Part shown: positions 46,999 to 56,856 of the stretch, in pieces
How positions within the stretch are numbered: the first letter of the stretch is position 1
Layout of the letters: every line of letters begins with the position of its first letter
DNA from: Arsenicicoccus cauae
Lineage (GTDB): Bacteria; Actinomycetota; Actinomycetes; Actinomycetales; Dermatophilaceae
DNA: 64,000 nucleotides
NCBI RefSeq assembly: GCF_009707125.1
Contig: NZ_WLVL01000006.1
Location: forward strand, 62,001 to 126,000
Reading direction: 5' to 3'
The notes under the pieces: model-generated
What the model saw: the letters and a program-made list of their open reading frames with translations, nothing else
Databases searched by the model: none
Told to the model about the DNA's origin: nothing
Program-made: the position numbers and the translations under genes

Positions 46999-49689
46999 AT
47001 GAGTGAGCAGACTCCTCCGACCGTCGACCGCGTCGAGCCGGTCGACCTGAACGCCGAGATGCAGCGCAGCTACATCGAGTACGCCATGAGCGTGATCGTG
47101 AGCCGAGCGCTGCCGGACGTGCGGGACGGGCTCAAGCCGGTGCACCGTCGCATCGTCTATGGCATGTACGACGGGGGCTACCGCCCCGACCGGGGCTACA
47201 ACAAGTGCTCCCGCGTCGTCGGGGACGTCATGGGTCACTACCACCCGCACGGGGACTCCGCGATCTACGACGCCATCGTGCGTCTGGTGCAGCCGTGGTC
47301 GCTGCGCTACCCGCTGATCGACGGGCAGGGCAACTTCGGGTCGCCGGGCAACGACGGCGCCGCCGCGCCCCGCTACACCGAGTGCCGCATGATGCCGCTC
47401 GCCATGGAGATGGTGCGGGACATCCACGAGGAGACCGTCGACTTCAAGGACAACTACGACGGCAAGACCCGCGAGCCGGAGGTGCTGCCGGCGCGGTTCC
47501 CCAACCTGCTGGTCAACGGCTCGTCCGGCATCGCCGTCGGCATGGCCACGCAGATCCCGCCGCACAACCTGCGCGAGGTCGCGAGCGCGGTCGACTGGCT
47601 GCTGGAGCACCCCGAGGCCTCTCGTGAGGACCTGCTCGAGGCGTGCCTGCAGCGGATCAAGGGCCCGGACTTCCCGACGGGAGCGCTGATCCTGGGTCGT
47701 CGCGGCATCGAGGACGCCTACCGCACGGGTCGCGGCTCGGTCGTCATGCGCGCCGTCGTCAACGTCGAGGAGATCCAGGGCCGGCAGTGCCTGGTCGTCA
47801 CCGAGCTCCCCTACCAGGTCAACCCGGACGCGCTGGCGCTCAAGATCGCCGAGCTCGCCAAGGAGGGGCGCCTGCAGGGCATCGCGGACATTCGCGACGA
47901 GACCTCGGGCCGCACCGGTCAGCGCCTGGTCATCGTGCTCAAGCGCGACGCGGTCGCCAAGGTCGTGCTCAACAACCTCTACAAGCACACCCAGCTGCAG
48001 CAGTCCTTCGGCGCCAACATGCTGGCGCTGGTCGACGGCGTGCCGCGCACCCTGCCGGTCTCGGCGTTCATCCGCTACTGGGTGGAGCACCAGGTCGAGG
48101 TCATCGTGCGACGCACGAAGTACCGCCTGCGCAAGGCCGAGGAGCGCATCCACATCCTGCGTGGTCTGCTCAAGGCGCTGGACGCGCTCGACGAGGTCAT
48201 CGCCCTCATCCGCGCCTCGCGCACGGTCGAGGTGGCGCGCGACGGCCTGATGGAGCTGCTCGACATCGACGAGATCCAGGCGATGGCGATCCTCGACATG
48301 CAGCTGCGCCGCCTGGCGGCCCTCGAGCGGCAGAAGATCATCGACGAGCACGACGAGCTCCAGGCCAAGATCGACGACTACAACGACATCCTGGCCAAGC
48401 CCGAGCGGCAGCGACAGATCATCAAGGACGAGCTCGGCGAGCTGGTCGACAAGTATGGCGACGCCCGCCGCACGGAGGTCGTTCCCTACGACGGCGACAT
48501 GTCGATGGAGGACCTGATCCCCGAGGAGGACGTGGTCGTCACGATCACGCGTGGGGGCTATGCCAAGCGCACCGTCACCCGCGAGTACCGCTCACAGCAC
48601 CGTGGGGGCAAGGGCGTGCGCGGGGCCTCGCTGCGGGGCGACGACATCGTGGAGCACTTCTTCACGACGACGACGCACCACTGGCTGCTGTTCTTCACCA
48701 ACCTGGGCCGGGTCTACCGCGCCAAGGCCTACGAGCTGCCGGAGGGGTCGCGCGAGTCCAAGGGGCAGCACGTCGCCAACCTCATGGCCTTCCAGCCCGG
48801 GGAGCGGATCGCGCAGGTGCTGGCGATCCAGGACTACATCAACGTCCCCTATCTCGTCCTCGCCACCCGCAACGGCCTGGTCAAGAAGTCGCGTCTGGAC
48901 GACTACGACTCCAACCGGTCGGGCGGCCTCATCGCGATCAACCTGCGCGACGGCGACGAGCTCGTCGGTGCCTCGCTGGCGTCGGCGGCGGACGACCTAC
49001 TGCTCGTGTCGGTCAAGGGTCAGTCGGTGCGCTTCACGGCGACCGACGACACCTTGCGCCCGATGGGTCGCTCGACCTCGGGCGTGACTGGCATGAAGTT
49101 CCGGGACGGCGACTCGTTGCTCGCCATGAACGTCATCCAGGACGGCACCGACCCGGACGTGTTCGTCGTCTTCGAGAACGGCCTGGCCAAGCGCACGCTG
49201 TCCTCGGAGTACCCCGTGAAGGGCCGCGCCACGCTGGGCGTGCTCGTGGCCAAGGCCTCCGACCGCGGCGGCGACCTCGTCGGCGCGCTGGTCGTGTCGC
49301 CGGAGGACGAGGTCATGCTCGTCATGGAGAAGGGCCGGATCGTGCGCTCCCGCGTCGACGAGGTCCGCTACACCGGGCGCAACACGCAGGGCGTGACCTT
49401 TGCCAACCCCGGCAAGAACGACGCCATCGTGGCCGTGGCCCGCAACGTCGAGCGCGCCGCGGAGGAGGAGCTCGAGGACGCGGGCGAGTCCGCCCCCGGG
49501 GGTGGTGACGACGCCGGTATGCCGGGCGCCGGCGCCTCGGACGGCACCGACACGGGCGCCGACACGGGCGCCGGCGGTGCGAGCACGACGCAGCCGTCCG
49601 CAGGCACTAGCGTGGCCGGGGAGAGCGACGAGCCGGGCGAGTCCGACGACGCGCCTGGAGCCGATGACCCGCAGGAGGACGACCAGTGA
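46999..49689 (+). CDS. gyrA: DNA gyrase subunit A
   Basis: An 896-residue gyrase subunit that cuts and rejoins DNA. The catalytic tyrosine is Y126 in APRYTE. The quinolone region reads [14 protein letters not shown] with S87 and D91, the sensitive-type residues at these positions. The C-terminal wrapping domain has six blades and a GyrA box in [12 protein letters not shown] 60-residue acidic tail rich in Asp, Gly and Thr ends the protein. The ATG at 46999 is preceded by GAGAGG. DUF3566 follows with overlapping codons. Confidence 0.97.
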   Translation: MSEQTPPTVDRVEPVDLNAEMQRSYIEYAMSVIVSRALPDVRDGLKPVHRRIVYGMYDGGYRPDRGYNKCSRVVGDVMGHYHPHGDSAIYDAIVRLVQPWSLRYPLIDGQGNFGSPGNDGAAAPRYTECRMMPLAMEMVRDIHEETVDFKDNYDGKTREPEVLPARFPNLLVNGSSGIAVGMATQIPPHNLREVASAVDWLLEHPEASREDLLEACLQRIKGPDFPTGALILGRRGIEDAYRTGRGSVVMRAVVNVEEIQGRQCLVVTELPYQVNPDALALKIAELAKEGRLQGIADIRDETSGRTGQRLVIVLKRDAVAKVVLNNLYKHTQLQQSFGANMLALVDGVPRTLPVSAFIRYWVEHQVEVIVRRTKYRLRKAEERIHILRGLLKALDALDEVIALIRASRTVEVARDGLMELLDIDEIQAMAILDMQLRRLAALERQKIIDEHDELQAKIDDYNDILAKPERQRQIIKDELGELVDKYGDARRTEVVPYDGDMSMEDLIPEEDVVVTITRGGYAKRTVTREYRSQHRGGKGVRGASLRGDDIVEHFFTTTTHHWLLFFTNLGRVYRAKAYELPEGSRESKGQHVANLMAFQPGERIAQVLAIQDYINVPYLVLATRNGLVKKSRLDDYDSNRSGGLIAINLRDGDELVGASLASAADDLLLVSVKGQSVRFTATDDTLRPMGRSTSGVTGMKFRDGDSLLAMNVIQDGTDPDVFVVFENGLAKRTLSSEYPVKGRATLGVLVAKASDRGGDLVGALVVSPEDEVMLVMEKGRIVRSRVDEVRYTGRNTQGVTFANPGKNDAIVAVARNVERAAEEELEDAGESAPGGGDDAGMPGAGASDGTDTGADTGAGGASTTQPSAGTSVAGESDEPGESDDAPGADDPQEDDQ

Positions 49690-50192
49690 GCAGCTCGAGC
49701 AGCTCGGCATCCGACCGCACCCAGTCGATCGACGCCGTCGGCGACACGGCGGTGCGCGAGCCCGTCCGCACCTCGGGCGGCTCGGCTTCGTCGGCGGTCT
49801 CTGCCCCGGCGGCGGGCTCCGGCACGGGCAGCGGCCGCCAGGCCAAGCTCCGCGTCCAGCGGGTCGACCCCTTGTCGGTGCTCAAGCTGGCGTTCCTGCT
49901 GTCGGTGGCCGCGGGCATCGCGGGCGTCGTGCTGATCGCCGTGCTGTGGATGATCCTCAACGGGATGGGCGTCTTCTCGTCGATCAACGAGATGGTGCTC
50001 GGTCTCCTGCCGCAGGGCAAGGAGTTCGACCTCATGGACTACGTCGGCTTCAGCCGCGTGCTGTCCTTGTCGATCGTCATCTCGTTCATCAACATCCTGC
50101 TGCTGACGGCGCTCGCCACGCTGGCGGCGTTCCTCTACAACATCTGCGCCGGCCTGGTCGGCGGCGTCCGGCAGACCCTCACCGACGACTGA
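49686..50192 (+). CDS. DUF3566 membrane protein
   Basis: A 168-residue protein with a disordered serine and glycine-rich N-terminus (about 1-50), then [21 protein letters not shown], and two membrane helices (about 64-95 and 125-155) with a short outer loop. This is the DUF3566 family always found after gyrA in actinobacteria (Rv0007 in M. tuberculosis). Its function is unknown. It begins with GTG overlapping the gyrA stop (GTGA). A very strong terminator follows three bases after its own stop. Confidence 0.93.
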   Translation: MSSSSSSASDRTQSIDAVGDTAVREPVRTSGGSASSAVSAPAAGSGTGSGRQAKLRVQRVDPLSVLKLAFLLSVAAGIAGVVLIAVLWMILNGMGVFSSINEMVLGLLPQGKEFDLMDYVGFSRVLSLSIVISFINILLLTALATLAAFLYNICAGLVGGVRQTLTDD

Positions 50193-50194
50193 CG

Positions 50195-50242
50195 GATCGG
50201 TGCAGGTCCGGTCTCACCTGTGACACCGGACCTGCACCGATC
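50195..50242 (+). terminator. Terminator of the gyrBA-DUF3566 operon
   Basis: A perfect 18-bp stem (50195-50212 with 50225-50242; arms begin GATCGGTGCAGG) with a 12-base loop, directly after the DUF3566 stop. Confidence 0.93.
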
Positions 50243-50336
50243 TCGTCCCGCCGCCCGTTTTGGCCGCTGACCGGGGCATGCGGTAGCGTTACTCCTCGCG
50301 TCGAGCACCCCGTGACGGGGCCCTCGAGGCGGGTGC

Positions 50337-50413
50337 GGGCCTATAGCTCAGACGGTTAGAGCGCTTCCCTGATAAGGAAGAGGTCACAGGTTCAAGTCCT
50401 GTTAGGCCCACCA
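50337..50413 (+). tRNA. tRNA-Ile (GAT)
   Basis: A 77-base tRNA. The acceptor stem GGGCCTA pairs with TAGGCCC, followed by A and an encoded CCA. The anticodon loop CTGATAA lies on the stem TTCCC/GGAA and gives anticodon GAT. GGTTCAAGTCC is the T loop. It follows the gyrA-DUF3566 genes as in most actinobacteria. Confidence 0.97.
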
Positions 50414-50418
50414 CGTGA

Positions 50419-50451
50419 GGAGCCACCAGTCCCCGAGACGGTGGCTCCTTT
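50419..50451 (+). terminator. Terminator of tRNA-Ile
   Basis: GGAGCCACC (50419-50427) pairs perfectly with 50440-50448 across a 12-base loop and is followed by TT then TCGT, one of the few hairpins here with a T-rich tail. Confidence 0.85.
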
Positions 50452-50558
50452 CGTCGTCCGAGCATGATCGCCAGGCGCCGCCGCCGTCCCGCCCCGCCTC
50501 TCCGCCGCCCCGGATCGTCACGGTGGCTAGGCTGGAGCCCCCGACCCAGGAGGTAGTC

Positions 50559-50675
50559 ATGCGCAAGATCATCGCCGGTCTGCTCGCCGTCGGCGCCGCC
50601 GTCGCCCTCACCGAGCGCGAGCGTCGCCGTCGGGCCGAGGACGAGCTGTGGGCCGAGGCCACCAAGCCGGTATAA
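50559..50675 (+). CDS. DLW-39 family small protein
   Basis: A 38-residue protein: MRKIIAGLLAVGAAVALTE then a basic and acidic end with DELWAEAT. A single N-terminal membrane helix or signal anchor is expected. It fits the actinobacterial DLW-39 family, which is usually encoded between tRNA-Ile and tRNA-Ala near gyrA and has no known function. AGGAGG lies seven bases upstream of the ATG at 50559. Confidence 0.85.
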   Translation: MRKIIAGLLAVGAAVALTERERRRRAEDELWAEATKPV

Positions 50676-50701
50676 TCGGCCGAGCGCCTCGCGGCGCGTC
50701 C

Positions 50702-50777
50702 GGGGCCTTGGCGCAATTGGTAGCGCACCTGCTTTGCAAGCAGGGGGTTAGGGGTTCGAGTCCCCTAGGCTCCACCA
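50702..50777 (+). tRNA. tRNA-Ala (TGC), target of island insertion
   Basis: A 76-base tRNA. The acceptor GGGGCCT pairs with AGGCTCC (one G-T pair), followed by A and encoded CCA. Loop CTTTGCAAG gives anticodon TGC. GGTTCGAGTCC is the T loop. Its 3' part from 50732 on is the left attachment site of the island. The tRNA is intact, but its natural downstream flank now lies beyond 57450. Confidence 0.97.
50732..50776. repeat. attL: 45-bp direct repeat in tRNA-Ala
   Basis: The 45 bases from the anticodon loop to the second C of CCA (starting CTTTGCAAGCAGGGGGTTAG) recur exactly at 57406-57450. This is the classical crossover of an element that uses a tRNA 3' half as its attachment site. Confidence 0.95.
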
Positions 50778-51560
50778 GAAGGTCGTTGTTCAAACCAACG
50801 ACATCACCGGTTTGAGTTCCGGACTCCGCCTTCCGTCCTTGGTGGCGGAGGGCGAGGGTCTGGGCATCCGGGTTGAGGAACACGTTGAACGGCACCCCGG
50901 GCTCGCTGTGGATGGCGTCGTCGTCGGTGACGATGATCTTGTCGAACAAGGCTTGGTTGGCGATTCGGCGTAGTGAGTCGTCGATGTTCATGTAGATGGC
51001 GTGCATGTCGCCGGCGAGTGCGAGGCAGTCGTCCAGGTGCGCTTTGGCCTGCTCGTACTCGACGTCTCCGGCGTTGATCTGTGCGTCGAGGAACGCGAGC
51101 CGTCGCGCGATGCGGTCCTGCTCTGTGGCGAGGAGGTCGAGGGGGACGGCCGGCGTAGTGGGCCTGCATGAGCTTGGTCCGTTCGTCGCGGAGCGCGTCG
51201 CGTTCGGCCTTGTATCCCTGGCTCTCCTGCTTGGCGTCCTGGTGGAGTCGGTCGAACTCGCCGGTGACCAGCTCGCGGAGCGCAGGCAGGACGTGCTCGG
51301 GTATCTGCACGCGGCGGTAGTGGTCCTCGACGGCGGCTTCGATGTCGGGCACGAACATGGATTTGCGTTCCCAGATGGTGCGCTTGGCGTGTCGGCCGGT
51401 GCACATGAAGTAGGGGTAAATGACGCCGCGGCGACTCTTGGCGTTGTAACGTCAAGCGTGATCCGCACTGGCCGCAGTACAGGCTGCCTTTGCGGTAGTG
51501 GTCATGGCTCTGGGTCTTCTCTCCCAGAGGTCTGGTGCGCGGAGCACGGCCTGGACGCTA
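50778..51560 (-). pseudogene. Large serine recombinase, 3' part, two frameshifts
   Basis: Only the C-terminal half of a large serine integrase is left. Reading leftward: LGEKTQSHDHYRKGSLYCGQCGS (zinc ribbon start, near 51540-51465), a +1 shift near 51450, then KSRRGVIYPYFMCTGRH (zinc ribbon end) and the coiled-coil part (VPDIEAAVEDHYRRVQIPEHV, about 51360-51300). A second shift near 51155, where HYAG would be followed by VPLDLL, leads to ATEQDRIARRLAFLDAQINAG and the C-terminal LFDKIIVTDDD segment. The catalytic N-terminal domain is missing; a stop lies just upstream. The last frame runs on through tRNA-Ala, so the original stop is lost. It once drove integration at this or another tRNA. Confidence 0.85.
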
Positions 51561-52270
51561 GGCAGGCGAAGGCGGCGCACGACCAGACGGAGATCCAACG
51601 CGAGCAGGTGGCCGCCGCGTGGGAGCAGACTCAACTACAACGCGATCTCGCTCATGAGGCCCTACAGCCCTATGTGTGGGCGGACATCCAGCCAGATGTG
51701 CAGCAAGGCACCGTGATGCACGTGGTGGTGGGTAACAACGGTCCCACCGTCGCCGCAACGTGAGGGCGACGTTCGATCCACCGCTTCCAGCTGGCGAGCA
51801 ACAGTCGGACAAGGTCGAGAGTGTTCAGCGGGTGCTCGCCAGCGGACTCCGCTCGCTCGCGCCTAAACGGGAAATCCGGTGGACTCTCGGTGCCGGCTAC
51901 GACCTCCTGTCCAGCGAGGAACCACAGGTCCGCACTGTGCGTGTCGAAGGCGAGGGTCCGCACGGTCCGCTGCCCCCTGGAGATTCAGATCGACATCTCA
52001 GAGTGGCGTCAGGCCAGGGACGCTTCGGACGGCTCACTGCACCATGTACGTGGCGCGATCAAGGACCTCACCAAGGCCGTCGGTGGCGTAGACAAGACGA
52101 TGAAGCGTGTTGTCGATGGCTTGGATTACCCAGCGCCAGAGACGGTCGAGATCAGTGAAATGAGCGACGCCTTCAGCAGGCAGCAACTCGCACCGCCTGC
52201 ACTCGAGGATGAAGCGGATTCCAGCACAGATCGAGCATCCCTGCCACCGTCGACGGCGGAGGAACGATAG
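51520..52270 (+). pseudogene. Hypothetical membrane-associated gene, two frameshifts
   Basis: Three overlapping frames encode one continuous protein: EQTQLQRDLAHEALQPYVWADI then VVGNNGPTVAA (frame 2), NVRATFDPPLPAGEQQ through SLAPKREIRWTLGAGYDLL (frame 1), and LEIQIDISEWRQ through GGVDKTMKRVVDGL (frame 2). A base is missing near 51758 and one is added in a C run near 51970. The N-terminus has no start codon or ribosome site. The VxVGNxGPTxA and TFDPPLP segments recall actinobacterial phage or island hypotheticals of unknown role. It abuts the recombinase remnant head to head, so a deletion probably joined them. Confidence 0.7.
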
Positions 52271-52299
52271 CGCCTGCGGAACTCTCAGTCGGTGGTGCT

Positions 52300-55095
52300 C
52301 TAGCGTGCAGCCTCGCGAATCTGTGCTGAAGGGTGCTGCGCGGCGATGGTCAGCAGTTGAGAAACGGCTGGCACCTCCGCAGGCGTGTGGAGCCCGGAAA
52401 CGACCGCCGCGGCACTCCGTCTTCCGCCAGACTTCAGGACCCTCGACAGGATTGTCGCGACTCCCTCCGACGCGCGCTCGGCAACGACCAACCTGCTCAG
52501 CCCTCTAAGCGCCGCGTCACGTACGGTTTCGTTTGCGTCACCCGCTAGAGCGAGAAGCAGTTCGGACTCTGCCTTGTCTCCGAAACGTTCAATGATCCGC
52601 GCACTCGCGGCACGGCGAACGGTGTCGCCGCCAAGAAGGTCCCGTATCAACGGTTCGCGTAAGGCCTCATCTGCGAGAGCAGCGAGCGCTTCGGCGGCGA
52701 GGCCTCGGATGTCCTCGTCGTCATCGAAGGAGGTCCGGACTGGCTCTCGGTTCCGAAGAGCTGACACGGCTTCGACAAGTTGTGTCTTGATTGGGTCGGC
52801 AAGCGTCGCTCCATGGATGGCAAGTACTTGCAATGCGCCAGACTGTTGCTGAGGTCTGACCCCGGGAGCCGTCAACAGAGCTTCGATACGATCCCACCGC
52901 CCACTCGAAGGGTGCCAGACGCCGAGCAGGCTAAGTGCATGGCCGGGGTCGAGACCGCCAACACTGTACGCCCCCTTGGCGGCATCCTCGATGAGATTGT
53001 CGATGACGCTGCACAGTCGGTCAGTAAGAGCATTGACTGCATCGGAGGGCAGCGTTCGCACGTCGTCGATGGCTTCGAAGACGATCAACTCCCCGGCCCG
53101 GGCTCGTTGAAGGACTTGCTCGCGACTCTCGACTGATGCAGGAGCAGCGACCCTCAAGAAGGCCTCGCGTAGGTAGGCGGCGTCGCCGTCAAATCGGTTC
53201 GCCGCGCGCTGACGGTCACTCTCACGCCACGCGGATGCGGGGATCGTATGGATCAGCCGGGCGAGGGTCTGCGCGGTTCCCTCGTCGGTGACCGGGGGCT
53301 GGTCGAGGAAGTAGTCGATCACGTTGTGAAGGGCGTCCTCGTTCAACGTCCACACCATGGCCTTCAGCAGATCGATGATCTTGTAGAGCACGATGAATGT
53401 AGGCCGGGCACGTTCCAGGTAGGCCTGTGGCTCTTGGAGCATTGCTAGCGCCCACGCACAGATTTCGTCGGCGAGTACTGGTTCGAGAACGTCGCCGGCG
53501 GCCGTCAGTAGTTCAATATCTGCCAAAGCGGTCGTTCGAGTCGATCGAGACAAGTCCACGCTGCTCGCCGCGATCCTGGCGGCCATCGTTGGACCCGTGC
53601 GTACGATGTGTCGAGTCGCGCGCCCAGTGCTCTTGCTGTCACCGGAGAGACGGAGAAGAGTCAGCCGGCCGGCGACCCTGTCGGGATCATCGGTGGGGCC
53701 GGTGGTGACAAGGAAGTGCTCCGCGAGAGCGCCAATTGCGCCACGCCACCCGTCATGATCACCAGCGCACGAGGCTAGCAACGCCGCGGAAAGCAGGCGC
53801 TTGTGGGCAGTGTCGGAGCCCCCGATCCGAATTGACGCATCCTCGCACCATCTCCGGAACTCCTCAGAGAGATGAGCGGATAGCCCATAGGACATCACCT
53901 GGGTTCTCCACCACGACGCTGGGTTGTCGCTGCGCCGGATGATGTTGGCGATGTCGCCCTGCATCCAGCCGCTGGCCCTGAACGACGTCAGCGCACACGC
54001 TCCCGCGATGGCCGCAGCCGTGACGTCTGACGGTGCCTCTCGATGGATGCGCTGGGTCTTCATCGCGAGGTCGAAAGCCTCCTCGTGTCTCCCGACTTCC
54101 AGCAGCGCCCGTGCTCGTTGAGCTTCTAGCCATGCGTGATCCACTGAGGAGTAGTCGTCATGTTCCAGGGCTTCTTGAAGCACTTGGAGCGCCGTATCGG
54201 GATCGTTCTCGTCGAAGTGATAAATGCATCGGAGCACGGATGCCGCGGAGCGTTCACTCGGCGTCGAAGCTAGGTCGACAAGCTGAAGCAGGTCAGCCGG
54301 TTCTCCTTGGTAGTGCCAGAGATGAAGGGCAGCAGTGGCGCGCCAACACCAGTCATCGGCCTCACGTGCATCGTCGAGTGACAGCCCCTTCCGCTCGGCG
54401 TCATTCTCCCCTGCGAGCGCAGGAAGGCTCATCGGTTCCAGAATTCGTTCAAGGTCGTCCCGGAAGAGCACTTGCATGGCGAGGGCTTCGAGCCCGGAGA
54501 TCGAATCTGGGGCCAGGTTCGGATGCGGTGCGATGAGCCGTGGAGTGATGAGGGCATGCCGAACTTCGTCGACCGGTGCAAGATGCACCGCGCCGGTCCA
54601 CGCAGTACCGTCCCAGGTCGGAGTCGGAAGCTGCGTCAGCGCGACGTCGGAGAGTGCTTCGTTGTGGTCCGCGTCAACGGTTTGGGAGGCCGGTACAAGA
54701 ATCTTGGCGCCCTTACCGGTCGAGACGACTCGCTCAAGGGTGACGTGAACCCAGAACGAGAGGTTTCTGTCTTGATCGCGCAGGATCACCACGTGGGGCA
54801 GGGCGTGGCGCAGCCAGTAGTCGAAGTGTTCACGGTCGTCCTCGGCAAACCACCACCCAGTGACCGTGCCCTCGGCGTCCTTCTGCGGGGACTTGAAGTA
54901 AGACGACCCGGTCTTGACCTGGGCACCCATCACGGCGCCAAGTTCGTACCGACGGGCATCTCGCGGCCGCAGATACAGATCGGTGCCTGTGTCGTGCCGA
55001 CTGTCGATCACCCCTCCCCAGCCCAAGCGCTCGAACTGCGCCAAGACCTCCGACTCACCCGAGGTTCCCGTAGCTTCATTCTTCGGCGCCCGCAC
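52300..55095 (-). CDS. DUF4365 nuclease-like protein with TPR-like and HEAT-like repeats
   Basis: An intact 931-residue protein. The N-terminal 160 residues fit DUF4365, a PD-(D/E)xK-type nuclease-like domain: SGESEVLAQFERLGW (E14/E16), HDTGTDLYL (D39) and GAQVKTG (Q59, K61), then GWWFAEDDREHFDYWL and PHVVILRD. Residues about 230-420 are helical pairs like TPR units (RATAALHLWHYQGEP, ALLEVGRHEEAFDLAMK). Residues about 770-931 look like HEAT repeats (EALREPLIRDLLGGDTVRRAA, AGDANETVRDAALRGLSRL). It starts with GTG at 55095, directly after the TAG of the upstream gene, with GGAGGAG seven bases upstream, so translation is coupled. A DNA-targeting defence effector is the most likely role; that is inference. 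Codon use is less GC-biased than the host. Confidence 0.85.
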   Translation of the reverse strand: MRAPKNEATGTSGESEVLAQFERLGWGGVIDSRHDTGTDLYLRPRDARRYELGAVMGAQVKTGSSYFKSPQKDAEGTVTGWWFAEDDREHFDYWLRHALPHVVILRDQDRNLSFWVHVTLERVVSTGKGAKILVPASQTVDADHNEALSDVALTQLPTPTWDGTAWTGAVHLAPVDEVRHALITPRLIAPHPNLAPDSISGLEALAMQVLFRDDLERILEPMSLPALAGENDAERKGLSLDDAREADDWCWRATAALHLWHYQGEPADLLQLVDLASTPSERSAASVLRCIYHFDENDPDTALQVLQEALEHDDYSSVDHAWLEAQRARALLEVGRHEEAFDLAMKTQRIHREAPSDVTAAAIAGACALTSFRASGWMQGDIANIIRRSDNPASWWRTQVMSYGLSAHLSEEFRRWCEDASIRIGGSDTAHKRLLSAALLASCAGDHDGWRGAIGALAEHFLVTTGPTDDPDRVAGRLTLLRLSGDSKSTGRATRHIVRTGPTMAARIAASSVDLSRSTRTTALADIELLTAAGDVLEPVLADEICAWALAMLQEPQAYLERARPTFIVLYKIIDLLKAMVWTLNEDALHNVIDYFLDQPPVTDEGTAQTLARLIHTIPASAWRESDRQRAANRFDGDAAYLREAFLRVAAPASVESREQVLQRARAGELIVFEAIDDVRTLPSDAVNALTDRLCSVIDNLIEDAAKGAYSVGGLDPGHALSLLGVWHPSSGRWDRIEALLTAPGVRPQQQSGALQVLAIHGATLADPIKTQLVEAVSALRNREPVRTSFDDDEDIRGLAAEALAALADEALREPLIRDLLGGDTVRRAASARIIERFGDKAESELLLALAGDANETVRDAALRGLSRLVVAERASEGVATILSRVLKSGGRRSAAAVVSGLHTPAEVPAVSQLLTIAAQHPSAQIREAAR

Positions 55096-56265
55096 CTACG
55101 CCTCCTCCGTTGCCTCGTCCGCAACAACGCGAACGTTGCTCATCGCAGAGCCAGTGAATATGAGCGGTATGAACGAGTCGCGAAACGCGAGTCCCGCTGA
55201 CCGCCTCGCAGGCCCGCCACCGGGAGGAGTGGTGAGAGGGAACCTCATCCCGATCGGCGCCTTGCCTGAAACATGGTCAGGGTGCAGGCCGCCCACTGGG
55301 TAACCGGGGTGAGCGGGAGCGTCCAGATAGTCGGGGAGGTCTGCCCGTCCTTCGAAGTGTTTCGTGGCCGCGACATGAAACATCGCCGCGTGGGCCCAGG
55401 TGATCATGTATGCCTCAGCGAGAACGGCAGGGACATCCACCCTCAACTGCGTCAGCTCCAGCCCTTGTCGATGCCCGTCCACCTTGGGCGCCTGTGCGAG
55501 AACTTCGATAACGGGGCGGTCGAAGATGTCCACGGCGTCCGGGCCGGCCAGCGCACCAACCGGGATGGTCCCATCTGCGCTGGGCGGAGTGGTGACGAAC
55601 GAGACTTTGAGGTCATCACGAGCGCGGACTGAGAGACCGTGCTTGACCTTGTTGTGAGCAGCATTAAGTTGGAGCTCATGTCCCACGAGGAGGTCGATAG
55701 CGAACTGGAGCCAGTCGGCGAACACGTTGGACGCCGAAGCAAGTTGCTCCGTCATCCCGCTTTGCAAGTCCTCCCGGCGGAGAACCAGACGGGCGAACTG
55801 CATCGGGTCCTCCGCCGAGGAGAAGGACAGGCGGAGCTGGCTTACGACCTGATCGAGTTGGTTTGGCCCGGCCGACAGGGCTTCCCAAACGCACGATTCG
55901 GCGACGTTCGTCCGTTGCAAGAGTGCCGCCGTCAACCGCACCAGCGCCTCAGCCGCATGGTGCCGCAGGGCGTACGCGTCCGTGGCGACCTGTGTAGCAA
56001 TGGACCTCGGCGAGGTCTCGGGTATGAAGCCCACCGGCCGACCAAGGAGGCGAGCGAACCTTCCACGGGTCTCGGTGGTGTGCTGTTGTTCATCATCGGG
56101 CGCGGCCAGGGGATGCTCATCGCTGTCGACGTCTGACTCTGCCCACCGCAGCATCATGCCGATCCGAGCGCTGAAGTACCCGAACGGATCAGACGACAGG
56201 AACGTGTCGTCAAGCTCCTGACACTGCTCGGCCGTCAGGTCCGGCCCGGTTGGTGGCGGGTACAT
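55096..56265 (-). CDS. Unknown helical protein with HNKVKHG motif, operon partner
   Basis: A 389-residue protein that I cannot assign to a family. The first 200 residues are mostly helical (DPFGYFSARIGMMLRWAES, YALRHHAAEALVRLTAALLQ, NVFADWLQFAIDLLVGHELQ). HNKVKHG at residues 204-210 is a motif seen in several uncharacterised helical families and some HEPN-like domains. The C-terminal half has strands and the conserved-looking GMRFPLTTPPGG. No signal peptide or membrane helix is seen. The ATG at 56265 is the best start, although without a clear ribosome site; an in-frame ATG at 56346 would add 27 arginine-rich residues. Its stop touches the start of the DUF4365 gene, so the two surely work together. 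A sensor, an RNase-like toxin or a structural partner are all possible. Confidence 0.65.
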   Translation of the reverse strand: MYPPPTGPDLTAEQCQELDDTFLSSDPFGYFSARIGMMLRWAESDVDSDEHPLAAPDDEQQHTTETRGRFARLLGRPVGFIPETSPRSIATQVATDAYALRHHAAEALVRLTAALLQRTNVAESCVWEALSAGPNQLDQVVSQLRLSFSSAEDPMQFARLVLRREDLQSGMTEQLASASNVFADWLQFAIDLLVGHELQLNAAHNKVKHGLSVRARDDLKVSFVTTPPSADGTIPVGALAGPDAVDIFDRPVIEVLAQAPKVDGHRQGLELTQLRVDVPAVLAEAYMITWAHAAMFHVAATKHFEGRADLPDYLDAPAHPGYPVGGLHPDHVSGKAPIGMRFPLTTPPGGGPARRSAGLAFRDSFIPLIFTGSAMSNVRVVADEATEEA

Positions 56266-56536
56266 TTCAACCAGCGTATGGGCGCGAGGTCGGCCTGCCC
56301 AGTCGCCTCGCCGGGCCACCGGCACGCAGCGTGATCCACGCCTCATGCGAGAGTAGGGCGGACGACCGGTCGGAGCGCTCCAAGACCACGACCGTAGCTG
56401 TCCAGCTTCTTCCTTCTGGCAGGAATTGCCCGTAGACTGCCGGATGAAGCGGATTTCTCCTCTGTAGCGCGCCGGTCTCCGCAGACCCTCGGGTCACTCT
56501 TCAACACACTGCCCATACCCACCAACATCCTGCTGG

Positions 56537-56845
56537 ATGCGATCCGCACCCCGTGGTTTGAAGTGGGGTATCCCCGCGATGGTTCTCGCAGCCCCGTACC
56601 TGCTGATCGCGAATGTCTGTGTCCAGTTCATCGAGGACGGCGCCCCCGCATGGCTCCACCTCGCAGTGCTGTGGGCGATATGGAACATACTCAAGATGCT
56701 CTGGCTCGGGCCGGTCAGCGCTGTGCTCCCAATCCGCGCCCGTGTACGTGAGTCCGTCACCGCCCGTCGCGAGCGCGCCAGCTCGCCCGCCGAAGCAGAT
56801 GACGCAGAAGAGCGGGCCGTGGTGGACGCGATAAGTATCCGGTGA
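56537..56845 (+). CDS. Small membrane protein typical of actinobacterial islands
   Basis: A 102-residue protein with two membrane helices (IPAMVLAAPYLLIANVCVQF; LHLAVLWAIWNILKMLWLGP) and a charged C-terminal tail. The opening PRGLKWGIPAM and the IWNxLKxxWxGPVS loop occur in small proteins found next to integrases in many actinobacterial mobile elements, sometimes labelled sulfate permease without evidence. The role is unknown. The gene appears intact and lies between the divergent two-gene operon and the HTH remnant. The ribosome site is unclear (CTGCTGG). Confidence 0.7.
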   Translation: MRSAPRGLKWGIPAMVLAAPYLLIANVCVQFIEDGAPAWLHLAVLWAIWNILKMLWLGPVSAVLPIRARVRESVTARRERASSPAEADDAEERAVVDAISIR

Positions 56846-56856
56846 GGTGTGAGAAC

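Noticed and set aside
50608-50800. Extension of the serine recombinase frame through tRNA-Ala and the DLW-39 gene
   Set aside because: The frame LEPLTPCLQSRCAT is the well-known translation of a tRNA and att region; it has no coding meaning.
51760-52270. Treating the two open pieces here as separate short genes
   Set aside because: Neither has a start with a ribosome site and the protein reads smoothly across the frames, so one broken gene is the simpler view.
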